Source of the DNA: Blastomyces gilchristii SLH14081 | Lineage: Eukaryota; Ascomycota; Eurotiomycetes; Onygenales; Ajellomycetaceae | Direction of reading: 5' to 3' | Length of the DNA stretch: 64,000 bases | Assembly (NCBI RefSeq): GCF_000003855.2 | Contig: NW_003101661.1 | Coordinates: 457,816 to 521,815, forward strand | Shown: positions 46,873 to 58,695 of the stretch, piece after piece | Numbering within the stretch: position 1 is the first letter of the stretch | Layout of the letters: each line of letters starts with the position of its first letter | Made by a program: the position numbers and the translations under genes | The notes under the pieces: generated by a model | Databases searched by the model: none | Seen by the model: the letters and a program-made list of their open reading frames with translations, nothing else | Told to the model about the DNA's origin: nothing

Positions 46873-48337
46873 GTGACTGCAGATGCTGATATTTTTGTTT
46901 TAATTTGTATAGAATCTTCACATGTTGACAGATCTGTGTTTACTGATGATTGTGATTTCAATATTGAATTGTTGATTAAGAACTTGAAGAATGTGATAAT
47001 AAAGAAATTGCTTATACTATGTATGACTGAGTCTTCTGCATCTCTTTCTGCTCTCTCTGTTCCTTTCTCTGCTGCTTTCTCTCAATCTTCTACATCTGCC
47101 TCTGTGTCTGATTCTCCCGCTTCTGCTACCCCTGCCTCTGTGTCTGATTCTCCTGTTCTCACTACCTCTGCTTTCTCTGATTCTGCTGCCTCTGCTTTCA
47201 TTATCATCTCTCCCTATTTCAAGGAGATGTTGTGTAGGCTTAATGAATTATATTTCTCAGTGTGTATGCTCCCACTCTTCTTACTGATCTCTAGAATGAT
47301 TTATTGTATAAAGACTGTATATAACATAACTATCTGAAGCTCAGCTGCAGACATCAATTATTATATTCATTTTAAATATTCATGATAAAGCAATTATTCA
47401 TTTATATCAGAGAATCACTTCTTCTCTTAATAGTGTTGAGATTGTAAGTCTTTTCTTTTTTCATCTTCTCTTTCTAACACTGATTTTTCTGTTCTTAGAA
47501 GAAATTATTATAAGTTTTATTATATATAAAGTTATAGTATTCACAGATATTAAGAAACTTTTTATAACTATCAAATTCAATATTATGAGTATATTCACTC
47601 TGATAAATATCTTCAGAATGATTGACTTATATCAGTCTATTCTCTGACATTTGTCATCTGACTTTGTAATGCAGATGAAGAATATTCATATTTTCAGAAA
47701 TAAGAATGCAGGTGTTGTTCTCTTTTACACTCACAGATATGAGACTTGTACATCTTGTCTGAAATATTATTATGAGAATGAACTGTTCACATACTGCATT
47801 CTGCTTTCTGCATTTTCTCATGTCTCTCTCTCTCTTTCTGAGAAGTCTTGTGCATGTTGTAATTACATGTATAACTCTAAGATCAGCAGGTGTTTGTTCA
47901 GTAACTGTTTTCATCTCTGATTTTGCAGTTTTTTCATACACTAATAATGATTCTTAGTTGCTCTGATATCAGAGATCATTCTAATCAAAGATAATAATGT
48001 CACTGAGACTACTCTCTTCTACTCTCAAGCTTCTTCTGTCACTTTCTCTCTCTCTTCTGCAGAGAAGATTGTGTGTATACTGAATTATAAGTATTCAGCT
48101 CTGAGTGATTCCTGCTGTTATTTATTCAGTTCTGTGTCTTCTTCTTCTTCTGTTTCTTCTGTCTCTGTCTTCTCTGTTCTGACTTCTAGTTCTGTGAGTC
48201 TCACACTCTTCTTCAATTTTTCTACATGTACGTGTATGCATTTCTATATTGGTATTCCAGTCAATCTTGTGATAAATGACATTAATGTTGTACACAAAGT
48301 GATAGAGGAATTGAAGACATATGTGATGTTATTATGA
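46873..48337 (+). CDS. Possible accessory gene antisense to family B pol; Cys-rich
   Basis: Three open plus-strand segments lie close together: 46873-47337 (154 codons, with a Ser/Ala-rich middle), 47651-47920 (89 codons) and 48071-48337 (88 codons, Ser-rich, ending in a non-repetitive tail). The second has two spaced motifs, C-x2-C-x12-C (CTSCLKYYYENELFTYC) and C-x2-C-x11-C (CACCNYMYNSKISRC), which look like a duplicated small metal-binding unit. Proteins with paired motifs of this type accompany some fungal Ty3-like elements, as far as I recall. Frameshifts, introns or stops separate the pieces. The minus strand is also open at 47654-47941, so the coding strand is not certain. Confidence 0.4.
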
Positions 48338-48543
48338 GAGCGGCTTATAACTCTTGAATTCCTTACAGATCTCAAGTTTTGAGATTTCCTTTGTTTTTAA
48401 TGTTAGAAATAGATTAAATGTGTGATGTATAAAAATGAATGAGATATGTATGATAACATTTGTCTTTTATAACTGACTCTTACAGTTGATGATTAATTCA
48501 TTATCTCTTTTCTTTTCTTACACTTTTTCTTTGTCTGCTAGTC
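48338..48543. other. Family B interior before L9, no gene seen
   Basis: About 200 bp of AT-rich family B sequence between the plus-strand open segments and the left target duplication of L9. Nothing recognisable. Confidence 0.5.
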
Positions 48544-48556
48544 ACTACTCTTACAT

Positions 48557-48637
48557 GTCAGCGTGGCTCAGTTAGTAAGACTGGTAATCAAGGCTGCATA
48601 TATTAGAGGTGCGTGGGTTCGAATCTCACTGCTAGCA
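48557..48637 (+). tRNA. tRNA-like sequence, 5' head of L9
   Basis: The box A-like word TGGCTCAGTTAG (48564-48575) and the box B-like GGTTCGAATCT (48616-48626) have the spacing of a Pol III internal promoter. The T-arm pairs perfectly or by wobble (GTGGG/CTCAC, 48613-48629). A 7-bp acceptor can be drawn between 48557-48563 and 48630-48636 with one mismatch and two wobbles. The D-stem has a mismatch. The anticodon arm has only a 4-bp stem with a 13-base loop containing CAA, which may mean an intron or decay. A tRNA-derived SINE head is more likely than a working tRNA gene. Confidence 0.5.
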
Positions 48638-49307
48638 TCTGTCACTTCTTACCCATGAAAGCCCTCATGTAATAGAGGCTGAGCCTAATTAGTAAGGCTT
48701 GATGTGAGGTAGAACTCTCTACTGCAGGCCAAGTCACTAGTTAAGTGAGATTCTGCGAACACTCATCAGAGCTGATATAAGATATCAATGTCTCACTATT
48801 CTACTGTGCATCTGTCAAGGTTCTAACAATATAGAGTCAAGCCTAATGTAGTGATTATACACTACTTAAGCAAGTCTCTAAACTAGAGCTGTCATTGAAG
48901 CCTAGCTCCTTCTCAAATACAGAGAATGATTTTGAAAATCACTCAACTAGCAGGCCTAGACATGCATCTAGGCCCTAGACAGAGCACTCTGATAGGCTAG
49001 AGTCTGCAAGCTCACTGTCAATTCCTAATACTGACAGAGAGAACTGCAGTCATCAAGCCTATGATTAGTCTCTAACACAGGGTGAGGTTACAACAGCTGA
49101 TTAGTAGGCCTATGAGCATCTAATGAGGCCGAGATCAGCAACCGGAAGCTTGGTGTATACACCATCAAGTGGGCGGTGGCAGCCACTAACTAACACCTCT
49201 GGAAATTAGTGGCTGGCCCGAGAGGACAGACACAGTGGTCGGTTAATTATAGAGGGTTAAATGTAATTAGCTTAAGATGCATCCTGCGGGTGGCTAGCGC
49301 CCGTAGT
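48638..49307 (+). other. Non-LINE body of L9, structured 3' part
   Basis: This stretch keeps GG, CC and CG and repeats words such as GCCTA and AGGCCTA. Its last 170 bases contain several strong inverted repeats: the 14-base palindrome TGGTGTATACACCA (49151-49164), a 10-bp hairpin CAGCCACTAA/TTAGTGGCTG (49180-49189 with 49206-49215) extended by GGGC/GCCC, and an imperfect hairpin GCGGGTGGCTAGCGCCCG near 49286. It looks like a structured non-coding RNA or SINE body. I do not recognise the family. Confidence 0.5.
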
Positions 49308-50897
49308 CACATTCAACAAAGAACTGTCAAGGCAGAAAGGCTATTAAACAACATAATCAGACTATCAAATACAGAGAGAGATCTATTCTTTCAGACTATG
49401 AGACAATTATATATAGCCTGTATTACATCAGTAGTTAATTATGAAGTTCAAGTTTAATAAAATAATCAAGAGAACTTCACTGAACTCTTTCAAAGTCTGT
49501 AAAACAGAGTCTTGAGAAGAATTCTAGAAGCATTCAAATTATCTTCTATTAAAGCAATGAAAATTAAAGCTTCAATTCTCTCTTCTACTATTAGATTTGA
49601 AAAGACCTGTATAAACTATGCACTGAGAGTTATAAAGATGAGCTTAAATTATATAATCAGAGAAAGAGTCTCTTCTTCATTTTCATCAATTAACTCTGAA
49701 AATGAACTGAATTGAAATAGATTTCTTGATTGAAATGAAAATGATTCTTCAAAGAAAATGTCTTCTCAACTTTACAGACTATGCTCTCTGATTAAAAATC
49801 AATTTTCTTCTTTAAATATTGAAAAAGTGAATCATGAGAAGTTATCTCTCTGAAGAGAAAAGCTTGAATCTCTTATAAACTTACAAATAAGTGAACTATT
49901 AAAAGAGAAAGAATATAAACAGCATTTGAAGGAAATTTCTATAATTAATATGAAAGACTCTATTCTGATTTATTCAGATGACTTAAAAAATGAGAATCTG
50001 AATAGATTAGATGCAGACATTGCTTATACTGAAGATAATATTAATTTTATCTCAGATTTCTGAAATCTAGACTGTGAATCTGAAGTCTTTGATACTGAAC
50101 TATTTGTAATAGTGAAAGCTTTCAAACTCATAGAAATAAAATCTCATAAAAGAGAAAATAGTTTGAAAGAGATATGAATATTCTCTGATAGTCAAGCTGC
50201 TTTAAAAAGACTTAGAAATAGTCAGATTTATAATAGTCAAATGAATCTTGAACTGATCTTAAACTCTGTTTTAAAAATTCAAAAGAGAAGAATATCAAAG
50301 CTGATAATTCATCTACACTGAGTTCCTGCTTATATGAATATTCATGACAATGAATTGACTGATTCAGCTGTAAAAAAGAGTGCAGAATTAAGCAGATCTA
50401 TTTAAAAAATTATGTTCTGATCTTTTATAAAGAGAAAAATAAAAGAATCTTGTTTAAATAAGTGAAATGAAAGCTGACAGAAATAAAAGAAGAGTATACA
50501 TTATTCAAGATTTGAAACAAAACTCAAGTGAAAATCTTGTTTAATTAAATATAAAAAGAAAATATTCTCATCTATAATACAGCTGAAACTAGGACATGGC
50601 TATTTCAAATCTTATATATAAAGATTTAATGATAGATTTGACTCAATAAAATACTCATTCTGTAATACAAATGAGAATTCTGAGTATATTATAATACACT
50701 GTGTATTATACAATAGTCTCAGAGCCAGATTGAAAGAGAAGTATAATCTAAATCAATTAAATATGAGATTCTTATTCTCAACTGAGACAGGAATTAAATA
50801 CTTAATAGACTTTCTATCAGAAACTCAAGCAGTTACAAGAAAATAGCTAAATTCAGAATTATCTGAATATGAAGAGAAGGAAATCAATCAGATATAG
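49308..50897 (+). pseudogene. LINE ORF2 3' part in L9 (RT end, RNase H, CCHC)
   Basis: It begins in the RT thumb (HIQQRTVKAERLL..., matching L6 at about 22785) and runs through RNase H (about 49960-50400) and the C-terminal zinc motif (near 50655-50710). It is intermediate in decay between L6 and L1. The double Trp that is TGATGA in L6 is TAATAA here. No complete domain is intact. Confidence 0.85.
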
Positions 50898-51305
50898 TCT
50901 GTTAAAACAGCTATACACTCTCTTTTAATAATTTGTTTTATTATAATCTCTCTTTACTTTATTCTTTTCTTTATCTTTTTCTTTCAATTTCTTTCTATCT
51001 ATCTATTTAATGTGTCTATCTTTGAGACTGTGTTCTTTTTCTCTTTTCCTTTGTCATGATATTCTCAAATGATTTCAAAGTATCAAAAGATGTTAAAACA
51101 CTGCAATTTGTAAACAGTTTTTGTATTCTGAGCTGGAATTTTCTGATTTTACATATCTGAAATTGATGAATGTATAATAGTTAACTTTACAGACATAGGA
51201 AAAACCCTGAGAACTAAAAGTTCTCAGGTAGATGTTATAGTCTCTGACTGCATACATCTATAATTGAAGAATAATAATAATAATAATAATAACTACTCTT
51301 ACATG

Positions 51306-51780
51306 ATCTCTATATAATACAGTGTTCAGTGACTAGATTCAGCAGCTTTCATCTTTTGTGATTCTGTCTTATGTATTATACTGTCTCTCTTCACTCACTC
51401 AGATCACTACAGTGAACAGCTTATTGAAACTAATCTTGTTCAATCTCTGAGCATCTTCAGAAGTTGAGATGACTTGATCTCATGCATCTGTGAATGTTTC
51501 AGATGATTCATTCTCTGTTATCTCTGTGATTGAACTAGTGTAAACAGTTAAATTCAACTCTGAATTCCTTTTTCTTCTGCAATCTGACTCATGTGTAAGT
51601 CTGCTGCTTTGAGACTGCTCTTTGCTGTGTTATATTCACTGTCTGTAGTGTGTTATTATATGATCAGCTACAGTCTTATCACTTATTAAAGTGTGATATT
51701 TATCTGATTTCTTCATTTCTTTTCATTCTTTTCTTATAATTGTGAAAAGATTGAAATAAGTGAGATCATCTGATTTGTAA
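51306..51780. other. Family B interior between L9 and the end of pol
   Basis: This continues the family B sequence after the right target duplication of L9. It lies downstream of the GPY/F motif on the minus strand. I see no further domain or open frame of note in it. Confidence 0.5.
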
Positions 51781-54750
51781 GTGTCTATGATTTCTCTTAC
51801 TTTGTGAGACTTTTCAATTATAAGTCTCTTCTTTTTCAACACTGATAATAGTGCTGTGAATAATTATAATCTGCTTGAGTCTTGCATCTTTACTTTTATA
51901 AGATGTGAATTATTTATTAAGTTGTATAAGACTCATCTCTCTGATTCTTTCAATGCATATGTTCTCAGAGAATGTGATTTAAGTATTTTATATGACTTAA
52001 ATTATCTAGATTAAAACTTCTCAGAACTCTCATTATATACAAGAATTCATATTCTTATCTTGAGACTCAATTTCTTAACTAGTGAGTCTTGTATTCTTTT
52101 CAATTGAATTGCTCAGTTCAGAAGTAACTCATTAGCTTTTATGCATGTGTGACTGATCTTCTTCAATCTTGATTCCATGTTCATAACTGCTGTGTTCACA
52201 ACTGCTGTTTCTGCCGTGTCTGTGACTGTTGTGCCTGCAACTGTTGTGTTCACAACTGCTGTTCCCTCTTCCACCTTTTCTGAAGCATTCTCTGAGATGC
52301 GCGGATGCAATTCATACAACAGATAGAATGATGAACACTTGAAGACTGTATACTGTCAAATCCGTGTGACTAATAGTGCCTGTCTGAGATATTCATCTCA
52401 TAGTCTTGTAGGCTTGCTCACTAGATATTTTATCAGCATATTGCTCAAGATTTCATTCAAGTATTTTATCTTTCTATTTGTCTGTGAATGATATGATGTT
52501 ATTCTACAATGTCTTATCTATAACTGACTCATGAAATGTCTCATCACTTCTTCTATGAGATTTGCACTGTTATCAGTTAGAATCTCATGTGATATTTTAT
52601 AGTTAATATAGATCTCATTATATAGAAACTTTGTCATCATCTTCTCTATTATCTCTGAAACTGCTTTCACAACTGATCAGTCAGTAGCATAATCAATAGC
52701 AGTGATTATTCATTGATTTTCATTTGATGTTCACAGTAATATGTCTATGAGATTCACTCTTCATTATTTAAACAGTTGTATTGTATACTTTATCTGATAT
52801 TATACTTTCTTATATTCTAATTCTTTCTTAGATTCTTTCACAACCTGATAATTCAGACACTTGTAAGTATATATCTGAATGTTCTCAGTTATGCTTGACT
52901 AGTATACTCTTGATTTGAGTATGTTCATAAGTTCAGAACTTTCTAAGTGACTGAATTCCTTATGTATATGAGTTATCAAGTTGTATCTAAATAAATGTTC
53001 TAGATAGAGAGCTTCTGTATATTCTAGATCACAGTAGAGTATAACATCATTTTTCAATTTTCTCAGCTTAAAGTTTGAAAGCATCTCTTCTACTACTTTC
53101 ATAAGATGCTTGTTATTCAATATCTTATTATTCTTTAAATAAGAGATCATTGTATTTACTCATTCTGATTTCTTACATCTTCTCAGTGTGTTTAATATGA
53201 ACTTTTCTTATATCTAGTTCATAGAATTCTTACTCATGAAATTGAGTCTGTGACTGATCATATCAGATATTATAGTATTCAATCTCTTTTAGTATTTGAT
53301 ATGAAGAGTATATACTTGAAACTCTGAGATTCAACATGCTAAGTATTTGAAAGATTTTATCATTAATTATATATAGATAAGACTTTCATAATTCATGATC
53401 ATCATTGTTGTATACCTGTTATTGATATATCTATCTCATAACATTAGTGCATGCTTGAATGCTAGCAATTCCTTTTCATATACTGAGTAATTGAGCTCAG
53501 TATCTGATAGCTTTCTACTATTATACATCATCAGATGCAGCTTGCTGTTCTTACTCATCTGTAGAAGAGCATCTTCAATAGCTCATTCAGATGTGTTCAT
53601 CTTAATATAGAAAGATTTATCATGATCTGATTGAATAAGCACTGAGAATGTTATTATATATTCTCTCAGTATGAGAAAAGCCTCTTCATACACAGTATTT
53701 CAGATGATTGAATAAAACTTCTTCTTTCACAGATTTGCATCTGTTTCTCTTAAGAGATCTGAGAGTGATATAGATATTTGTGTGAAATCCTTGATGAATC
53801 TGTAGTAATATGAGATTAACTCAAGAAACTGTTATACATAATATACATTTCTCAGCTGTGATCAATTTACTATGACATTTAATTTCTTCAGAATAAAGTG
53901 TATACAGTTATCACTTACTATATATTCTATGAACTTCAACTCTTCTGTTTCAAACACACACTTTGTTGATTTGATATAGAGCTTATACTCTGTCAGAGTT
54001 GTAAGCACTTCATTGAAATACTTCAGATATTCATTGTATGAGTTTGAAAAGACTAGAATGTCATCAAGATATATAAGACATGAGGTTTCATTTTATTTAT
54101 AAAGAATCATATTCATCATTATTTGAAAGATGACAGATATATTTATCAGATTAAATAATATTATCAGAAATTTGAACTTCTCTCATTGCATATTAAATAC
54201 AGTTCATAAGACTGACAGTTTATCTATGTAAATCTGTCAGTATTCTGAGAGAAGATTAATCTTTAATAGATATCAGATGTTTTCAACTGTATTCAACTAT
54301 TGTTGAATTCATGATAGTGAATATTCATTCTTGATTATAAGCTTATTAAGTGCTTGATAATTGATACATATTCATTACTTCTCATCTATCTTTTTCATAA
54401 ATAGAACTGAAAAGCCTCACACACTTGATAAGAGTTGTATGAGATCACATTCTAGAAGGTCTGTGATCTGACACTTCTGTTCTTTGAGATGTATTTGTGA
54501 CAGAGAGTATACATTCTGATTGACTGATTTTGCATTCTCTATATTAATCTCATGTACAAATCCTCATTTCAGCAGCAATTTCAGTGAAAGATCTGTTCAG
54601 AAGACCTTCTCATACTTCTTCAGAAGCTTCTTCATACACTTATTCTTCTATATATTCTTTATCTTGATTTTCTCTGCTTCTGAGTTCTATATAACATACA
54701 GAATGCTTTCAGAGAAGATCTTATAAATCATTCTCTTTACTTATTAATGT
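51780..54750 (-). pseudogene. Family B pol: RT, RNase H, integrase, GPY/F
   Basis: Reading the minus strand, RT occupies about 54700-53850 with an intact YLDDILVFS box (YLDD codons 54060-54071). RNase H lies near 53500-53430 with YSVYEKELLAFKHAL. The integrase zinc-binding segment is open at 52899-53150 (H-x3-H, with FSHLESSELMNILKSRVY). The integrase core runs at about 52800-52350 with an AIDYAT motif, and its C-terminal part follows at 52113-52319. A GPY/F-type motif (a mutated WFGPYKIL) lies near 51990-52075. Stops interrupt every domain, but this pol is less mutated than family A pol. I see no chromodomain after the GPY/F motif. Confidence 0.8.
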
Positions 54751-55389
54751 ATAAGCAGATTTAATTCTTCTATATCAGAGATGTGAAATGTTCTTCTCAT
54801 ATCAGTTGATAGAATTGTATGAATCATTTTCTTCTTATCAGTTAACTGCATATAATATGTACATCATTGAATCTGCAGATTGAGTCTTTAGAATCAATTA
54901 AGTCTGAGAATAAGATTATATTTCATATTCTACAGCTCTCACACTTAAATATAGTAAGATTATTCTCTGAAGTGTAAGAGAACTCTTACTCTTACAGATA
55001 ATATCAAATATTAGTTATCAGATAATCTTATACATCAGGAATTCTTCACTCAGCAGATCTCTTTCAGTCTTCAGATTATATAATTATTAATATATTATAT
55101 AGAAGCTTCTATGTCTGCTAATACTTTTACAGTTATCTCTCAATTCTTACTTAAGTATCTCTTATACATTAACATTTTGAGTCTCAAGATATTAAGATGA
55201 GTATTCACTTCATTCTTATCTACATCTCAGTCAGAAGCCTACTTTCTCTTAACATTTACAGAATTTAGAGAATCTTCTAATATGAACATCTCTTTCACTT
55301 TGAAGACTTTTCATAGAATATCAGTAAGTGTCTCTGAGCTCACTGATTCTGCTAGTTTTTTGACTCTCTTGCTTTTCTTGACTGTACAT

Positions 55390-56700
55390 GCTGTGTGTAA
55401 TCTTTTATATCATGATTTTGACATTCACAGTTGAAGTAAGCTTAATACTTGTAATATCAAGATTTTTATCTAGAGGATTTCTTTTTCAGAGAATTCAGTA
55501 CTTTAGTGATGATATTCAGATCTAGATTCATTATATTCAGATGTATTACTTGTATTATAGAAGTCTGATTATCTGTTCTTTACTAAGATATACTTGATTG
55601 CAGTATTTTCTGTTATAATTGACTCACTTGTTTCTATATAATGAGAATGTTGTACACTTCTTTCATCATATCTGATTATGAGATTAAGCATTTTCATTCT
55701 ACTCTCAACTCAGATGTAAGATTATAAATGAAGATCTGTAAATAGAAAGATGTTAAAAGCTCTTCATTCAATACAAGATAGTGTAAGCTGAAGTGTGTAA
55801 AGTATAATGTAAGATTACTCACTTATCTACACTCAGTAAAGCATTTGTAATACTTATCTCATATATTCACTTTCTCAAAGTTATACAAGATTCATTTGAA
55901 AAACTTATTTCATATTTGTGAGAATGAATATTACTTCAGATCTGCAAGATTCATCTTTTCATCAGTTATTTATAATGACTTCACTTTTTCATATAGAAAC
56001 ATAGCAGATCTTAAGACTTGTTAAAATTTCATTAACTGTCTGTCTGTAAGTTTGTATTCAATCTGATAATATAATTATATCTGACTTAGTTAGCTGATTG
56101 CAGCATCATTTTTTCAGTTATTATTGAAGCTTAATAACTTCAGCAGATCTTTCAGCTTGATATATTTCATACTCAGATTCTCATTCTACACAGTAGTCTC
56201 TGATGATGTGTATACTTCTGAAGAGATTGTGAACAATTATGATAAGATCTTCAGGTTCAGTGTAGTTATCTGTCTGTATAAACATTCAATCTCTTACTAC
56301 AGATCTAAGACCTGATTTTCTCTATTCTTATTAATGATGATGATTGCATCAGTGAAGCTCTTCATAGTGAATACTTAATTCACAGTGAATGTCAATTGTT
56401 ATTTAACTTTCATCTCAGTCTGTCACTGTATATACAAGATCTCAATCTTATTTAGAATTCTCATACATATACAGAGCTTCAATTTCAGTTCAGCAGTTTC
56501 AGCTGCTTTTCTTACTGCTTCGAGTAAACTCTCTGAGAGATTATGCATATCTTCTGATTCAGATAGTAGAGAAGAGTGTTATTCATATTAACTAGAGAAG
56601 ATATTCATTTCAGTGATTTCTCATTGATTGTATAATATCTATCATTATATCACTATCTCATTATACAATTTCTGTTATCATTGTATGACTTCAGTGATGA
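55390..56700 (-). pseudogene. Family B gag with zinc knuckle
   Basis: This is the region upstream of pol on the minus strand. A C-x2-C-x4-H-x4-C knuckle can be read at 55397-55438 with its first and last Cys turned into Tyr (TGT to TAT), followed by a basic stretch. The upstream part, to about 56700, has the right place and size for capsid but no motif I can name. The extent is approximate. Confidence 0.55.
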
Positions 56701-57002
56701 TCATCTCTCTCTTTTATCTCTCTCAGTGAAGAGCAGTCTTCTTTGAATCTGATTCATCACTCTCATCTCTTTTCTCACACCTTATTCATTCGCATACATG
56801 GCATTCACCTGGATGTGAAGTTTTCTCTTAACAAGTAAAGCAGCATTAATCAGATGCTCTTTCACTTATCACTCTTCATACACTATCTTTTGAGATGTTC
56901 TAGAATCACACTGGCATGATAACTATGAATTGCTTTGTAGACAGAATTATCACACTCTGAAGAAGCCTACACTTCTCACCAGTTTTTAGACATACTATCA
57001 GA

Positions 57003-57169
57003 TGTGATTCAAAGATTGCTTGAGTCAGTGTACAATTACAGGTGTACACCGGCTTCTTATATACTGTACACTAAATTAATTGATGGCCGCTATGACCCCT
57101 TTACATTCGTAAGCAAGTTCGGAAGCGGCCGTGTTATTATCCGGCGGTCGTACGTTCTTCCGAATCATA
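57003..57169 (-). repeat. Right LTR of family B
   Basis: It is 167 bp, beginning TGTGATTC and ending GAATCATA. Here the outer half keeps CpG (for example AAGCGGCCG and GGCGGTCGTACG), while the inner half is mutated, the mirror of the left LTR. Confidence 0.88.
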
Positions 57170-57792
57170 CTTGATTAGTTAATGAACTAATAGCATCTTC
57201 ATCTACACTTAGTTTCACAAGCATTTTCAATCTTCATGATGAATAGAGAGTGAGATCAGAAGTATTAAAATATGCAGAAGTATCTAAACATTTCTTCAGC
57301 ACTCTCATATTTGTATCTGATTTGATCAGTGTTCAAATTGCTTATGCAGTGATTTCTAGTTGAGATAATCATTGAATTTTCTTGTATTAATATTGTTAAG
57401 TTGCATGCATATCAGCTATCTGTTGCTGTTGTAATTTCAACATTACTCAGAGTCATTATGACACTGTATCTATACTCATATTCAAGAGTTCTTCTATGTT
57501 ATCAGTAGACATGTCATTCATCAGATGTGTGATATCTGCGAAATCTGAAGAAGTGTAATTGTATGAATATCTTATACATCTAAAGTGTCAGAACTCTTGA
57601 GTGTTTCACTGATATTCTTTTTATAAGATCTTGTTATGAGGTCAGAGTGACTGGTGAGCAAGCTTCTATCTGAGAACTCAGTGTCTGCTTAACTGATTGA
57701 TTGTTTTTCTATTTCTTACATGTTGTTACATGTTCAGATATCTTCTCAATGAGTAATTATTTCTAATAAGAAGATGATGAATGTTTTTCAAG

Positions 57793-58075
57793 TGTAAGAG
57801 ACCTACACTGAATAGATTGATATAATATATAGGTCTTATATAACAAAGTGAAAAATGTTAGAAAAGGAAAAGAAAGAGAAAGTGTGAAAATCAGTGATTG
57901 AAGTGAATATTTATATGCATACGCAGTGATGTATGCGGTGGAACTTCAGGGTGGAAGAATAGAAATTCTGTAGGTTTTCAGCCGAGAATCAGTGACCGAG
58001 AATCGGAGCTTTCGGCAGGAATCTATGAAGTATAATGGAATAGTCTATATGATTGATTCAGTGCAGCCCGTCACA
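57793..58075 (-). repeat. 5' LTR of A6
   Basis: A reverse-orientation family A LTR of 283 bp. On the plus strand it runs from TGTAAGAG (57793) to CAGCCCGTCACA (58075). The TATA box region and the GC-rich outer end are both retained. Confidence 0.88.
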
Positions 58076-58695
58076 GTAGTCTCTAGAAGATTTAACACTT
58101 TTATATAATAACTATATATAAGAAAGAATAAGCTTACATCTGTTGAAACAGCATCTTAATCATTAATAGCAATCTCTGTATGTAGAAGAAGATTATATTA
58201 ATTATTCTATGAATAATAAAGACTTCTGCTCAGTCACAGACATTTCAAAGCTTTGTTACTATATTATCAGTGATCTGAATTAAACTGTGAGAATTCAGTA
58301 TGAACTGTGTAGTCTCTAGAAGATTTAACACTTTTATATAATAACTATGTATAAGAAAGAATGAGCTTACATCTGTTGAAATAGTATCTTAATTATTAAT
58401 AGCAATCTCTGTGTGTAGAAGAAGATCATATCAATTATTCTATAAATAATTACAGAACTTATAAAGAGAGTTCTTTACAGTCTGAATTATTTATTCTAAT
58501 GTATCATCAGTATTAGAGTGATAGACAGTTAATAAATAATATATAATCTTGAGAACTTGACAGATTCTTGTTCAGAGAGTACTTATAAATTAATAGTCTT
58601 GATTCAATACTATAGATCTCAGTAATTTATATATCTGATAGAATAAGCTCTGTAGAAAGACTTCAGTGACACTGTCATCAGCAGACACACGAAGA
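58076..58695 (-). mobile_element. Family A integrase fragment A7, partly duplicated
   Basis: This is reverse-orientation integrase sequence of family A, lying between the A6 LTR and the 5' end of L5. A segment of about 115 bp beginning TAGTCTCTAGAAGATTTAAC occurs at about 58078 and again at about 58309, after which the family A text continues normally to 58680. The integrase motif TEVFLQSLFYQIYKLL is readable in an open frame at 58590-58680 (minus). Confidence 0.8.

Larger units (their letters stand above)
48558..51291 (+). mobile_element. L9: chimeric retro-insert, tRNA-like head plus LINE 3' half
   Basis: A single 2.7-kb unit lies between two copies of ACTACTCTTACATG (48544-48557 and 51292-51305). 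It consists of a tRNA-like head, about 670 bp of body unlike anything else in the window, and, from about 49308, the LINE 3' half ending in stem-loops and a (TAA)n tail. The duplication encloses all three parts, so they integrated together. The simplest reading is template switching by the LINE reverse transcriptase from its own RNA to another transcript. It lies inside the family B element. Confidence 0.85.
46178..57169 (-). mobile_element. Ty3/gypsy family B element with 167-bp LTRs
   Basis: Two direct 167-bp LTRs (46178-46344, 57003-57169) enclose a minus-strand element of about 8.2 kb, not counting the L9 insertion. CTTG is duplicated outside (46174-46177, 57170-57173). Gag with a zinc knuckle, then RT, RNase H, integrase and a GPY/F motif follow in Ty3/gypsy order from right to left. 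About 2 kb between pol and the left LTR holds plus-strand open segments instead of pol. This family differs from A in LTR, pol sequence and the lack of a recognisable chromodomain. Confidence 0.87.
44592..58075 (-). mobile_element. Family A copy A6, split by family B element
   Basis: In reverse orientation, the 5' LTR (57793-58075) and leader (57170-57792) are followed, after the family B insertion, by the rest of the leader, gag and protease to the start of RT (46177 down to 44592). The break matches one point in the leader text of A1 (about 5145-5160), with CTTG duplicated on both sides of B. The 3' part of A6 is cut off by L8. Confidence 0.88.

Noticed and set aside
47654..47941. 95-codon minus-strand frame opposite the Cys-rich segment
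   Set aside because: No motif is visible, and the plus strand shows two spaced Cys units. Kept as an alternative in the accessory-region entry.
48557..48637. Functional nuclear tRNA-Leu gene
   Set aside because: The anticodon arm and D-stem do not fold well, and the sequence starts exactly at a retrotransposition target duplication.
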